64,000 nucleotides of DNA from CAVYXZ01 sp965223835 (lineage in GTDB: Bacteria > Chloroflexota > Anaerolineae > Aggregatilineales > Phototrophicaceae): positions 3,968,001-4,032,000 of the forward strand of contig CBDCXQ010000001.1 in NCBI GenBank assembly GCA_965223835.1, given 5' to 3'. The position numbers and the translations under genes are program-made. A model generated the notes under the pieces. The model searched no databases and was not told the DNA's origin. It was given only the letters and a program-made list of their open reading frames with translations. Below are positions 1 to 8,533 of the stretch, in pieces (position 1 is the stretch's first letter; each line of letters begins with the position of its first letter).

Positions 1-2250
1 CCTCGACCAATTACTGGCACGATTGACGCCCGGCTGACGACGATCCCCATCAGTGGGCGGGATGCCGACCTCGCCCAGATTAAGGCGCACCTCAACACGG
101 GCCGTCCGACGTTGATTCTGGGCGTAGGCGGGCTGGGCAAGTCACGGTTAGCAGCCGAATTGGTCGTGAATTATCCCGGCGTCGATGGCGCGGTCTGGCA
201 CCGGTGTTCGGATATTTCGCGGGCCGACGAAGTGGTTGTATTGCTCCGGCAGCATTTCAACCTGGACCCGGCGACCGAGCGTAACGTTGTCCTCAATCAA
301 TTCCGGTCCCATAAGCGCCTGATTATCATCGACAATGCCGAATCGATCCCGGCCAATGACGACCGCCGCCACAATTATGCCCGGCTCATCAACGAACTGG
401 CACAGTATGGGGCCAACGTGCTCCTGACCAGCCGCGTCAAATGGGACGAGATTGAGCCACCGCGTTACCTCTACCAACCGCAACAACTGGAACCCGCCGC
501 CGCGCAACAGGTCGTGCTGGATATGGCGCAGACGTTCAATGCGCCGGACGCGATTCAAGCGGTTGCCGCCGACTTTGCCGAGGCCGCCCGTTATCATTCC
601 GGCCTGATCGACTGGGGGGTGCGCCAGACGGAGGACCGGCTGCTGGACCGCGTGCTGGCGGACCTGCGCGAGTTAAAAAGCGCCGATGCCCAGGATGCGT
701 TGGACGAGATGATTCACAAGACCCTGCGCCAGATGGTCGCGGCAGCGGGCGACGCACCGGAAAATCTGCTGCGCCGGTTAGCCGTCTGTCGAGGGGGATT
801 CAGCTTTGCGGCGGCGGAAGCGATTGGCGGCATGGCGGACGACGAAACGCTGGAAACGACGCTGAGAACCCTGCAAACCTGGCAGTTCATCCGCTTCGAC
901 AACCCGCGCTACACGATCGACCCGCTGGTGGAGGCCGTCCTACAACCCGACGCCAGCACTCACCGCCCCCATTATGATTATTATGAAGCGTTAGCCTGGG
1001 AACATCACAGAAAACAGGATTACCTCGGCCTGGACGTCGAGTCCGACAATCTGGAAGTGGCCTTTGAGTGGGCCTTCGCCAGCGGCGATTATGAGGCAGC
1101 GTATTGGCTTGCCAATCCAAGTTCACGTTTTCTGGCTAATCGCGGACGGTTTGAACAACGCAAAGATTGGCTGGAACGGGTGGCGACAGAAATACAGGAT
1201 CATAACGATAAGACACTCGTCGCTGCCGTGCAAAACAGTTTAGGGGTTTTGTATCGAAATCACCCACTTGGTAGTAGACATGAAAATCTGCGCCGCGCCA
1301 TTGCCGCTTACGAGGAGGCCTTGCGCTTTTACACCCCCCAGGCCGCACCCCAGGACTATGCCATGACCCAGAACAATCTGGGCAATGCCTACCGCGATCT
1401 GGCCGCCATCAACGACCGCGAGGCCAATCTGCGCCGCGCCATTGCCGCTTACGAGGAGGCCCTGCGCTTCCGCACCCCCCAGGCCGCGCCCCTGCAATAT
1501 GCTATGACTCAAATGAATCTTGGATCTGCCCACGCCGATTTGGCCTTCATTGAAGACCGCGAGGCCAATCTGCGACGGTCCCTTCAGGCATATAAAGAAG
1601 CCCTACGCTTTTATAACCCGCAAGCCGCCCCCCTGGACTATGCCAAAACACAATATGGAGTTGGTAGTACATACGCTGATCTGGCGAAGATCGAAGACCA
1701 AAGTGACAACTTGCAAAATGCGGTTGTGGCCTACCAAGAAGCCCTGAAGTTCCTTACTCCGCAAACTGACCCCCTGGAATATGCCACAACCCAGAACAAT
1801 CTGGGCAATGCCTACCGCGATCTGGCCGCCATCAACGACCGCGAGGCCAATCTGCGACGCGCCATTGTTGCTTACGACGAAGCTCTGCGCTTCCGCACCC
1901 CCCAGGCCGCACCCCTGGACTATGCCATGACCCAGAACAACCTGGGCAATGCCTACCGCGATCTGGCCGCCAGTGCAGACCGCGAGGCTAATCTGCGCCG
2001 CGCCATTGCCGCCTATGAAGCCGCCCTGCGCTTCCGCACCCCCCAGGGCGCCCCGCTGGACTATGCTCAGACTCAATATAATCTAGGGAATATCTATCAA
2101 GAGATGGATAATCTGGGCCAAGCTATCAAATTCTGGCAGGAGGCGGAAAAATACTACAGGCAGATGGGGCAGAATAACTGGGCAGATTACACCAAAAATT
2201 TAGTTGACGATGCCGAGGCCAAATTAGCCGGGGGCGATGCTGACGATTAG
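1..2250 (+). CDS. STAND NTPase (NB-ARC-like) with TPR repeats, 5' truncated
   Basis: The reading frame is open to the left edge, so the N-terminal part (often an effector or DNA-binding domain in this class) is missing. Seen: a 'GRDADL' lead-in typical of AAA/STAND NTPases, a Walker A 'GVGGLGKSRL' at about residues 41-50 of the visible part, a Walker B-like 'RLIIIDNAE', and a sensor-like 'VLLTSR'. A winged-helix-like stretch follows, then six TPR-type units of 47 residues from base 1285, each opening with N-L-R-R or a close variant. Known for the family: STAND proteins are ATP-driven signalling switches in which the repeat domain senses a ligand or partner. The ligand and output here cannot be read. 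A propeller gene follows at 2270 with almost no gap. The last TPR unit is shortened and followed by a degenerate seventh. Confidence 0.85.
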   Translation, partial: PRPITGTIDARLTTIPISGRDADLAQIKAHLNTGRPTLILGVGGLGKSRLAAELVVNYPGVDGAVWHRCSDISRADEVVVLLRQHFNLDPATERNVVLNQFRSHKRLIIIDNAESIPANDDRRHNYARLINELAQYGANVLLTSRVKWDEIEPPRYLYQPQQLEPAAAQQVVLDMAQTFNAPDAIQAVAADFAEAARYHSGLIDWGVRQTEDRLLDRVLADLRELKSADAQDALDEMIHKTLRQMVAAAGDAPENLLRRLAVCRGGFSFAAAEAIGGMADDETLETTLRTLQTWQFIRFDNPRYTIDPLVEAVLQPDASTHRPHYDYYEALAWEHHRKQDYLGLDVESDNLEVAFEWAFASGDYEAAYWLANPSSRFLANRGRFEQRKDWLERVATEIQDHNDKTLVAAVQNSLGVLYRNHPLGSRHENLRRAIAAYEEALRFYTPQAAPQDYAMTQNNLGNAYRDLAAINDREANLRRAIAAYEEALRFRTPQAAPLQYAMTQMNLGSAHADLAFIEDREANLRRSLQAYKEALRFYNPQAAPLDYAKTQYGVGSTYADLAKIEDQSDNLQNAVVAYQEALKFLTPQTDPLEYATTQNNLGNAYRDLAAINDREANLRRAIVAYDEALRFRTPQAAPLDYAMTQNNLGNAYRDLAASADREANLRRAIAAYEAALRFRTPQGAPLDYAQTQYNLGNIYQEMDNLGQAIKFWQEAEKYYRQMGQNNWADYTKNLVDDAEAKLAGGDADD
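1285..2109 (+). repeat. Tandem 141-bp repeats encoding TPR units
   Basis: Six in-frame units begin at 1285, 1426, 1567, 1708, 1849 and 1990, a period of exactly 141 bases, with the last unit cut to 120 bases. Bases 1366-1433 and 1789-1856 (68 bases, three periods apart) are identical, while units 3 and 4 between them have diverged. That pattern suggests recent gene conversion or local duplication rather than protein-level selection alone. Confidence 0.9.
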
Positions 2251-2269
2251 CAAGCGGCGGGAGGTCGCC

Positions 2270-3232
2270 ATGCGGTGGACCGCGTTCATCCTCAAAATCG
2301 CGGGGAGGATGCTGCTGGTGACATTGTTACTCACTGGCGTGCTGGGCTTCGTCACGGCGGGCGAATTTTTGCGCGGTCGGGGATCACTGGCGTTCGTCAG
2401 TGACCGTGACGGCAACCGCGACATCTACCTGATGGATCTGGACCGCCCCTTTGTCCGCCGCCTGACGGATGACCCCGGCATTGACCTCAGCCCGGCGTGG
2501 TCGCCCGACGGCCAACAGATCGCCTTTTATTCCAACCGCGATGGCGCGTGGAACCTGTATGTCATGGCGGCCAGCGGTCACAATGTCCGGCAGATTACCC
2601 AGAGCGAGGCCCGTGATCGCAATCCGCGCTGGTCGCCGGATGGCACGCTGCTGGCGTTTGATTCGACGCGTAACACCAACTCCGAAATTTTCGTGACCCG
2701 GACCGACTGTCTCGAGCAACCGACGACGTGTGTGTTCGAACGTCTGACCAACCACGCCGCCACCGATCAAGTACCGGTGTGGTCGCCCGATAGTCAACAG
2801 ATCGTCTTCGAGGCGATTCGCAATCAATATTTTGACCTGTTCGTGATGGACCGTTATGGCGCAAACGTGCGGCTGGTGACCGATGGTGTCATCAGCGACC
2901 GCTTCCCGGCGTGGTCGCCCGATGGCCGCTACATCGTCTTTGTGTCCAACCCGGTGGGTCTGGCGAATCTCTATTTCGTTGATGCGCAATGCACGAAACA
3001 GCCAGCAGGGTGTGATGTGCAATTATTGCTGGACCATAGTGGCGACGATTCCAGCCCGGCGTGGTCGCCCGATGGCCGCTATATCGCGTTTCATTCCTGG
3101 GTGGATGACAACGACGAGTTATTCCTGCTGGATACGGTATGTATCGAGCACCCCACGACCTGTGCCGATCATGTGCAGCGCCTGACATTTAACCAGTCGC
3201 TCGACCGTTTTCCCGTCTGGTGGCCGGGGTGA
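2270..3232 (+). CDS. Membrane-anchored PD40/TolB-like beta-propeller protein
   Basis: 320 residues. The ATG at 2270 is preferred over the ATG at 2237 because a strong ribosome site (GGGAGGT) lies a few bases upstream. The N-terminus has one hydrophobic segment (about residues 8-28), read as a signal anchor. The rest consists of repeated blades with the PD40 signature 'SPAWSPDGQQIAF' and close variants, at least six times, some preceded by 'RDIYLMD'-type strands. Known: these repeats fold as a TolB-like propeller used for protein or ligand binding. Several blades carry a two-cysteine insert (for example 'TDCLEQPTTCVF'), likely disulphides, which supports an extracytoplasmic location. It may be co-transcribed with the STAND gene. 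The exact role is unknown. Confidence 0.8.
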   Translation: MRWTAFILKIAGRMLLVTLLLTGVLGFVTAGEFLRGRGSLAFVSDRDGNRDIYLMDLDRPFVRRLTDDPGIDLSPAWSPDGQQIAFYSNRDGAWNLYVMAASGHNVRQITQSEARDRNPRWSPDGTLLAFDSTRNTNSEIFVTRTDCLEQPTTCVFERLTNHAATDQVPVWSPDSQQIVFEAIRNQYFDLFVMDRYGANVRLVTDGVISDRFPAWSPDGRYIVFVSNPVGLANLYFVDAQCTKQPAGCDVQLLLDHSGDDSSPAWSPDGRYIAFHSWVDDNDELFLLDTVCIEHPTTCADHVQRLTFNQSLDRFPVWWPG

Positions 3233-3244
3233 TGGTATGCAGAT

Positions 3245-3348
3245 AGTCGAAAGTCTTTAGTCCATAGCCAAAGGCCGGAAAACCAAGCCCGAAGAACCTG
3301 CCGCTTATACCGCACCGACTGGAGACTGGCGACTAACGACCGATGACT
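3245..3348. repeat. Dispersed palindromic intergenic repeat, copy 1
   Basis: 104 bases. It starts with AGTCGAAAGTCTTTAGTCC and ends with GGCGACTAACGACCGATGACT-like sequence. The two ends are imperfect inverted repeats of about 25 bases built on an AGTC/GACT rhythm, so the element can fold as one hairpin. Related copies lie at 7717-7831 and 45523-45630. No coding potential is seen. Confidence 0.75.
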
Positions 3349-3413
3349 GATAAGCAAACCTGATACCCACCATGAGATAATGTATACTGGAAACAGAGTG
3401 TAAGGAGTGTTGA

Positions 3414-3566
3414 ATGCAAGATCCAAAAGAAAAGCAACAGCAAGAGGAAACAGCGGAACCGAAACCAGCTGAGCAAGTGCTGGCTGACTATTACATCCCC
3501 GAAGAGGCCGACATCGTTCCCCTGCGGGAATCTACCGTTTTCGATGAAGACGAAGCGGAAGATTGA
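3414..3566 (+). CDS. Small acidic protein, possible antitoxin
   Basis: 50 residues, starting at an ATG with a strong ribosome site (TAAGGAG, bases 3401-3407). The protein is hydrophilic and acidic: a Lys/Gln/Glu-rich first half, a central 'ADYYIPEEADIVPLRE' and an acidic tail ending 'DEDEAED'. No domain is recognised. It lies 66 bases upstream of a 113-residue gene in the same direction that has a RelE/ParE-like C-terminal pattern. Small size, acidity and position fit an antitoxin, but this is inference: no DNA-binding fold is visible and it could equally be a small regulatory or chaperone-like protein. Confidence 0.55.
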   Translation: MQDPKEKQQQEETAEPKPAEQVLADYYIPEEADIVPLRESTVFDEDEAED

Positions 3567-3632
3567 CCGGTCAGCCCCAGTCCGCCGGTTGCATAGGGCC
3601 AGCACGGGTTGACTTTTTCATTGGAGGCTTCG

Positions 3633-3974
3633 ATGTGGGAAGTATTGATTGACCAATCCTCGGTGCGGCGCTCCAAGCGAATGTACAAGATCACCAACGA
3701 GCAGGGCAAGAAAATATTTGACTTGCTCGAAGCGCTGGCTCAGTATGATGATCCAACTCAAAATCGGGACTTTCCGCAAGAAATGATGCGTATTGCCCTC
3801 ACCAACTACCAATGGTGGCGCTATAAGCCGCCCTACTCGATGGTTGAAGTGGCTGATCTTCGGGCTATCCTTGATCTGGATTTCGACCGGAGAACGATCA
3901 CACTGCTGGCAATTATGCGCCGTGATGAAAACACTTATGAACTGATTGAACAACTCTGGCTTAGTTCACAATAA
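3633..3974 (+). CDS. Small protein with RelE/ParE-like pattern, possible toxin
   Basis: 113 residues. The ATG at 3633 is chosen because TTGGAGG sits five bases upstream; a longer start at 3609 lacks this. Seen: an N-terminal basic helix-like region ('VRRSKRMYKITNEQGKK'), a middle segment with 'NYQWWRYKPPY', and a C-terminal 'LRAILDLDFDRRTITLLAIMRR' followed by 'NTYE'. The last part resembles the paired strands and the 'R(D)xxYE' ending of RelE/ParE-superfamily mRNA interferase or gyrase toxins. It follows a 50-residue acidic protein. Homology is not certain; the alternative is a stand-alone conserved hypothetical protein. Confidence 0.5.
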   Translation: MWEVLIDQSSVRRSKRMYKITNEQGKKIFDLLEALAQYDDPTQNRDFPQEMMRIALTNYQWWRYKPPYSMVEVADLRAILDLDFDRRTITLLAIMRRDENTYELIEQLWLSSQ

Positions 3975-4029
3975 ACCCGAAATGCGACTTCTCCACCAAA
4001 CTAATACTGGTATTGTCCCGGATATGCTG

Positions 4030-4060
4030 ACAAAATATTTAACCAGTTAGTTTATTTTGT
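4030..4060. repeat. Inverted repeat upstream of a 29-codon frame
   Basis: The arms ACAAAATA (4030-4037) and TATTTTGT (4053-4060) are perfect inverted copies separated by 15 bases. The second arm ends just before the ribosome site GAGGAGGGG at 4061-4069. It could be an operator, or a weak terminator for the gene ending at 3974; it is not followed by a long T-run. Confidence 0.45.
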
Positions 4061-4073
4061 GAGGAGGGGACTG

Positions 4074-4163
4074 ATGCGCGTTGCAGTTCAAGTCGCCATT
4101 CAACGGTCAATTGAAGCTGATTATGCCCGCCTGAAATCGTTGCTGGAGCAGAACATCACTTAG
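4074..4163 (+). CDS. Possible 29-residue microprotein
   Basis: The ATG at 4074 is preceded at ideal spacing by GAGGAGGGG, one of the strongest ribosome sites in the window. The frame encodes 29 residues, predicted as one amphipathic helix ('VAIQRSIEADYARLKSLLEQ'). It ends at a TAG overlapping the stop of the convergent transporter gene by four bases. The strong ribosome site is the main support. It may be a remnant of a longer gene or a small regulatory peptide. Confidence 0.4.
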   Translation: MRVAVQVAIQRSIEADYARLKSLLEQNIT

Positions 4164-5359
4164 GCTGCCTGGGGCGACCTTCGGACACGGGTAACAGGAT
4201 GCATGAACAGGATCATCAGGCCCAGGATGAGGATCGCCGCTGCCAGCAAAAAGGGAAACAGCATATTCATGCCATATAGCCCGGTGCCTAAAGATGGGCC
4301 GACGATGAAGCCAATGCCGCCAATTGAACTCGTCACCCCGGCAGCCGCGCCCTGTTCATGCGGTTCAACCGCAAACGTCATCGCCGCCCGAAAACCGGGG
4401 AACGCCAGCCCCATGCCCAAACCCTGGACAATCAATGCCAATGTAAGCAGCGTGAAATTCGTGCTGACGACCAGCAGTATCATCGCGCTTAGCAACAGCG
4501 GCAGCCCAATGCGCAACAGGGTTAACGGCGGCCATCTGAATAGCCGAATCAGCACTACCTGGGCGATCAAGGCCGCTATGCCACTCCCAACCAGCGCCAG
4601 ACTCACTGCCTGCGCCGTCCCCTGACTATCCAGTTGCAAACGGTCCTGAAAATAATAGCCAATGGTGAAATTAACCAGTGCCAGAATCGTCGTCACCGAA
4701 ATCCCCACGCACAAAATGGGCCAGATTCGCGGGTCCAACGCGCTGACCCGGGGTGGCTTCTGGCCTTTGACGATGCGCGGTTGTATGTGTGGCAACAAAA
4801 ATCCAACGGCAAGCAGGCCAATCAGCGGCAGCAAGGCGGACAAATAGATCGGCGCCGCCAGGCCTAAACCAACCACTAATCCACCTAGCGCCGGGCCAAA
4901 AATAGTTCCCAGTCCGCTGGCTGCGGAGATAAAGCCCATCGCATTGGTGCGCTGCTGCCCGGTGGTCGTATCCGCCACATAGGCCTGTGATGCCGGAGGG
5001 CCTGCCGAAAACGTCATCCCGACCACCATGCGCGACAATACCAGTAGAATCCAAGCGAGGGTTGCGGTTGCAAACACGCCATTCAAACTCAACTGCATGA
5101 TAATGCCGAATGCACCCACCCCGATGGCATAGCCTAACATAGCGATCATGAAAACTGGCTTGCGCCCCCAGACCTCACTGCGACGCCCCCAGATTGGGCT
5201 GAAGATCACCCACATAATGGACGAAAACGTCATAATCAAGCCGCCCTGCAATTCGCTGAGGCCCAGTTCGCGTATCAATGGCGGTAACACCGGCGCCAGA
5301 ATCGACTGACCGATATAGATGCTGAACAGGCCAAAAAACAGGACATATACGGGATTCAC
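4160..5359 (-). CDS. MFS transporter (drug exporter-like)
   Basis: About 399 residues from a GTG at 5359 that has AAAGGA seven bases upstream; an ATG at 5425 would add a 22-residue hydrophilic leader not typical for the family. About twelve hydrophobic segments are visible. Seen: 'GLIMTFSSIMWVIFSPIWGRRSEVWGRKP' region carrying the conserved loop 2-3 motif (written here only as a region), 'SRMVVGMTFSAGPPASQAY' in helix 4-5 and a second-half 'IVQGLGMGLAFPGFRAA'. Known: these are proton-coupled exporters of the DHA1 type. Substrate is unknown. It is divergent from the family 3 glycosidase gene, with about 200 bases between the two starts. Confidence 0.8.
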   Translation of the reverse strand: MNPVYVLFFGLFSIYIGQSILAPVLPPLIRELGLSELQGGLIMTFSSIMWVIFSPIWGRRSEVWGRKPVFMIAMLGYAIGVGAFGIIMQLSLNGVFATATLAWILLVLSRMVVGMTFSAGPPASQAYVADTTTGQQRTNAMGFISAASGLGTIFGPALGGLVVGLGLAAPIYLSALLPLIGLLAVGFLLPHIQPRIVKGQKPPRVSALDPRIWPILCVGISVTTILALVNFTIGYYFQDRLQLDSQGTAQAVSLALVGSGIAALIAQVVLIRLFRWPPLTLLRIGLPLLLSAMILLVVSTNFTLLTLALIVQGLGMGLAFPGFRAAMTFAVEPHEQGAAAGVTSSIGGIGFIVGPSLGTGLYGMNMLFPFLLAAAILILGLMILFMHPVTRVRRSPQAA

Positions 5360-5557
5360 GACATTTCCTTTACCATACACAACAGACCCATCATAGCGCA
5401 GCGCAAGCAATCCGTCTGAGTCCATTTGGCGGAGATTTAACGAAATACGCTACAATCTGGGCATGACAAGCAAGGACGCGGGACGATGGTCGGCTATTTA
5501 TCGCACCGCCGTTTTTTACAGGTCATGTTTGCCCTGTTCGCTGTAAAGGAGCTACCG

Positions 5558-7702
5558 ATGTCGGATGCCATTTATCAGGATACCAGTCAGCCACTTGAAG
5601 CTCGTGTAAACGATCTGGTCGGACGGATGACGCTGGACGAAAAAGTGTCACAGATGAGTCACGGCGCGGCGGCGATTGAACGTTTGGGCGTGCCGGCATA
5701 CAACTGGTGGAACGAATGCCTCCACGGGATTGGTCGCGCCGGAATCGCGACAGTGTTTCCGCAGGCAATCGGCATGGCGGCGACCTGGAATCTGGACTTA
5801 ATCGAGCGAGTTGCCACGGCGATCAGCAATGAAGGCCGCGCCAAACATCATGATTTCGTGCGGAAAGGCGAACGTGACATCTACAAAGGCCTGACCTTCT
5901 GGACACCGAACATCAACATCTTCCGTGACCCGCGCTGGGGCCGCGGCCAGGAAACTTATGGCGAAGACCCCTACCTCACCTCAGCTATCGGCGTAACCTT
6001 TGTCAAAGCCTTGCAGGGAGATGATCCCAACTACCTTAAGGCAGCAGCCTGTGCCAAACATTACGCCGTTCACAGCGGCCCCGAAGCAGACCGTCATCGT
6101 TTTGATGCCATCGCCAGCGAACGCGATATGCGTGATACTTACCTTCCGGCGTTCGAAGCCCTGGTCCGAGAAGCCAAAGTCGAGGCTGTGATGGGTGCGT
6201 ACAACCGGACCAATGGCGAAGCCTGCTGTGCCAGCCCGACTCTGCTGGAAAAAATCCTGCGCCAGGAGTGGGGTTTTCAGGGTCATGTTGTTTCCGATTG
6301 TTGGGCCATTATCGACATCTATAAAGATCATGGTCTAGCAGATAGCCCGGAAGCAGCGGCGGCATTGGCAGTGAACGCCGGCTGTGATGTCAATTGTGGC
6401 AGCACCTTTCCCGCGCTGGTCAATGCGGTTGAGCAAGGCCTCATTGAAGAAGCCACAATCACCCAGGCGGTTGAACGACTGTTCATGACGCGTTTTAAAC
6501 TGGGCATGTTCGATCCCGACGATCAGGTTCCATATGCGCAAATCCCGATTGAGATGAACGACAGTCCCGAACATCAGGCGTTGGCGCTGGAAACGGCCCG
6601 CCAATCCATTGTGTTACTCAAGAACACCGATGGTTTCCTACCGCTGGCAAAAAATCTATCGAAGATCGCGGTGATTGGTCCCAATGCTGCCAACGATGTG
6701 GTACTGCTGGGGAATTACAATGGTGAACCATCGTCATCTGTAAATATTTTCGAGAGCATTCGTGCAGCGGCAGCTGGAGACGTCGTGTATGCCGAGGGTT
6801 GTAAGGTTCTGGGCACAGATACCCGTGGCTTTGCTGAAGCCGTAGCACTGGCAACCGCAGCAGATGTGGCGGTACTGGTACTGGGACTGAACCAATCTGT
6901 CGAGGGAGAAGAAGGTCAGGAAGAAGGCTTGCCAGAAGGCGAAAAAAGTACCGGGGACCGCTTTGAGATCGACTTACCCGGTGTACAAGAAGATTTACTC
7001 AAGGCGGTTCACGAAACGGGAACGCCAGTGGTGCTGGTGCTGGTGAGCGGCAGCGCGGTGGCGATTAACTGGGCTGATGAACATGTACCGGCGATTATCG
7101 AAGCATGGTACCCCGGCCAGGCCGGTGGGACCGCAGTGGCAGATGTGCTTTTTGGCGACATCAATCCGGCAGGTCGTTTACCGGTGACATTTTATAAATC
7201 TGTTGAGCAACTCCCTGACTTTACCGACTACAATATGACTGGACGAACCTATCGCTACATGACCAGCCAGCCCTTGTATCCTTTTGGCTACGGCCTCAGC
7301 TATACGACTTTCGACTATGCCAATCTAAAGATCGAACAACAGGCCAATACCGTGACGATCAGTGTTGATGTGACCAATAGTGGTGAACGCACAGGGGACG
7401 AGGTGGTGCAGCTTTACTTGCGCGATATTGAAGCCAGCGTCGTGCGCCCCAATCAGGAATTGAAGGGTTTTAAGCGCATTTCATTGGAACCCGGTGCAAC
7501 CAAAACCATTGTGTTTGAACTCCACGTGAGCCAGTTAGGGTTCTACAAAGATGGCGCTCATATCGTCGAACCGGGCTTGTTTGACGTAATGGTAGGCCGT
7601 TCATCCACAGATCATGCCCTGCGCGGCGCATTCGAGGTGTCAGAAGGCAGTGATATGACGGCACAGCGCGTTTACCTCAGCCGGGCACACGTGATAGGAT
7701 GA
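5558..7702 (+). CDS. Glycoside hydrolase family 3 (beta-glucosidase or beta-xylosidase)
   Basis: 714 residues. The ATG at 5558 has AAAGGAG at good spacing; a longer frame upstream lacks this. Order of domains: GH3 N-terminal TIM barrel, GH3 C-terminal domain, then a fibronectin III-like C-terminal domain. Seen: the barrel motif 'KHYAVHSGPE' (substrate-binding Lys-His) and the nucleophile motif 'GHVVSDCWAI' with Asp247; 'FGYGLSYTTF' precedes the FnIII-like part. Known: retaining enzymes that release terminal beta-linked sugars. The 'CWAI' after the nucleophile and 'YNRTNGEACCAS' resemble the beta-xylosidase/arabinosidase branch. No signal peptide is seen, so a cytoplasmic enzyme acting on imported oligosaccharides is likely. 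Confidence 0.9.
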   Translation: MSDAIYQDTSQPLEARVNDLVGRMTLDEKVSQMSHGAAAIERLGVPAYNWWNECLHGIGRAGIATVFPQAIGMAATWNLDLIERVATAISNEGRAKHHDFVRKGERDIYKGLTFWTPNINIFRDPRWGRGQETYGEDPYLTSAIGVTFVKALQGDDPNYLKAAACAKHYAVHSGPEADRHRFDAIASERDMRDTYLPAFEALVREAKVEAVMGAYNRTNGEACCASPTLLEKILRQEWGFQGHVVSDCWAIIDIYKDHGLADSPEAAAALAVNAGCDVNCGSTFPALVNAVEQGLIEEATITQAVERLFMTRFKLGMFDPDDQVPYAQIPIEMNDSPEHQALALETARQSIVLLKNTDGFLPLAKNLSKIAVIGPNAANDVVLLGNYNGEPSSSVNIFESIRAAAAGDVVYAEGCKVLGTDTRGFAEAVALATAADVAVLVLGLNQSVEGEEGQEEGLPEGEKSTGDRFEIDLPGVQEDLLKAVHETGTPVVLVLVSGSAVAINWADEHVPAIIEAWYPGQAGGTAVADVLFGDINPAGRLPVTFYKSVEQLPDFTDYNMTGRTYRYMTSQPLYPFGYGLSYTTFDYANLKIEQQANTVTISVDVTNSGERTGDEVVQLYLRDIEASVVRPNQELKGFKRISLEPGATKTIVFELHVSQLGFYKDGAHIVEPGLFDVMVGRSSTDHALRGAFEVSEGSDMTAQRVYLSRAHVIG

Positions 7703-7716
7703 CTGGCTATGCAGAC

Positions 7717-7831
7717 AGTCGAAAGCCTTCAGTCTACAGTCCATAGCTAAAAGATGGAAAACCATGCCCGTCGATCGAAACCTCAGCTTGCACGGTACTG
7801 ACTGGAGACCAGGGACTAACGACCGACGACT
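7717..7831. repeat. Dispersed palindromic intergenic repeat, copy 2
   Basis: 115 bases between the convergent glycosidase and nitroreductase genes. It shares with copy 1 the start AGTCGAAAG.CTT.AGTC and the end GGACTAACGACCGACGACT. The ends are mutually inverted. The middle part differs between copies, as expected if the termini are what is conserved. Confidence 0.75.
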
Positions 7832-7872
7832 TAGAAGTCTAATCTTTATACTTGCCCAACTGACCGATTGCG

Positions 7873-8382
7873 TTACCACTTCTCCATGTGAACCACATCG
7901 TCCATTGCTCGGCGACCATCAAGCTTGGGTGGCCGCTGCGGCTGATCTTCTGGGTAGCCAAACGAGATCAGCAATCGCGCCTGCCAGTCTGATGGAAAGC
8001 CAAGTAAATTGCGGATAGTTGCTGGCTCATAGATGGTCCCCAGGCAAGATGCCACCCCGATTTCCAGAGCCGCAAGCTGCATATAGGACGCGCTCTGTCC
8101 GGCATCAAAGAAATGCCAGATCGTGCGATCATTCTCCTCCGGCACACAGATCACCACACATAGAGCGCTGCCACCGACATGGCCGAGGTTGGGGCTGGTG
8201 GCTGCAATTTGTTGCAGCGCATCCTGTTTTTGTACTGCGATAAAATGCCAGGGTTGGCTGTTTTTAGAACTTTGTGACCGGCGGCCCGCATCCAGTATTC
8301 GGTCAACGGCTTCAGCTGGTAGTGGTTCGGACTTGAAATCGCGTACCGCTCGTTTCTTCCGAATTGCTTCCCAGACATCCAT
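7873..8382 (-). CDS. Nitroreductase family protein (FMN-dependent)
   Basis: 169 residues, close to the short end of the family. Seen: N-terminal 'RKKRAVRDFKSEPLP' (the Arg-Arg-x-Arg type FMN phosphate site), 'RSQSSKNSQPWHFIAV' (FMN-contact 'QPWHF' motif), and 'ASCLGTIYEP' plus 'LLISFGYPED' near the C-terminus. Known: these homodimers reduce nitroaromatics, quinones or enones with NAD(P)H. It stands alone, convergent with the glycosidase gene across repeat copy 2. Substrate cannot be inferred. Confidence 0.85.
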   Translation of the reverse strand: MDVWEAIRKKRAVRDFKSEPLPAEAVDRILDAGRRSQSSKNSQPWHFIAVQKQDALQQIAATSPNLGHVGGSALCVVICVPEENDRTIWHFFDAGQSASYMQLAALEIGVASCLGTIYEPATIRNLLGFPSDWQARLLISFGYPEDQPQRPPKLDGRRAMDDVVHMEKW

Positions 8383-8533
8383 TGTGCTGCTCCTTTTATT
8401 TCATAGTTGGCTCACGCTCATTGTACTCCGTGTCGCGGTGACATACGATCCAAACGCTAAGTCACTCGAGTGGGAAGACAAATTATAAAGATCGGTTGCG
8501 GAAAGTGTGCGTGAAGTGAGGTAAACAGTCGAC

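Noticed and set aside
1603..2076. 157-codon open frame opposite the TPR repeats
   Set aside because: It mirrors the tandem repeats of the real gene, has no ribosome site and a Gly/Ile-rich low-complexity product.
1285..2109. Tandem repeats as a CRISPR array
   Set aside because: The period is 141 bases with no short repeat and spacer pattern, and the units are coding TPR repeats.
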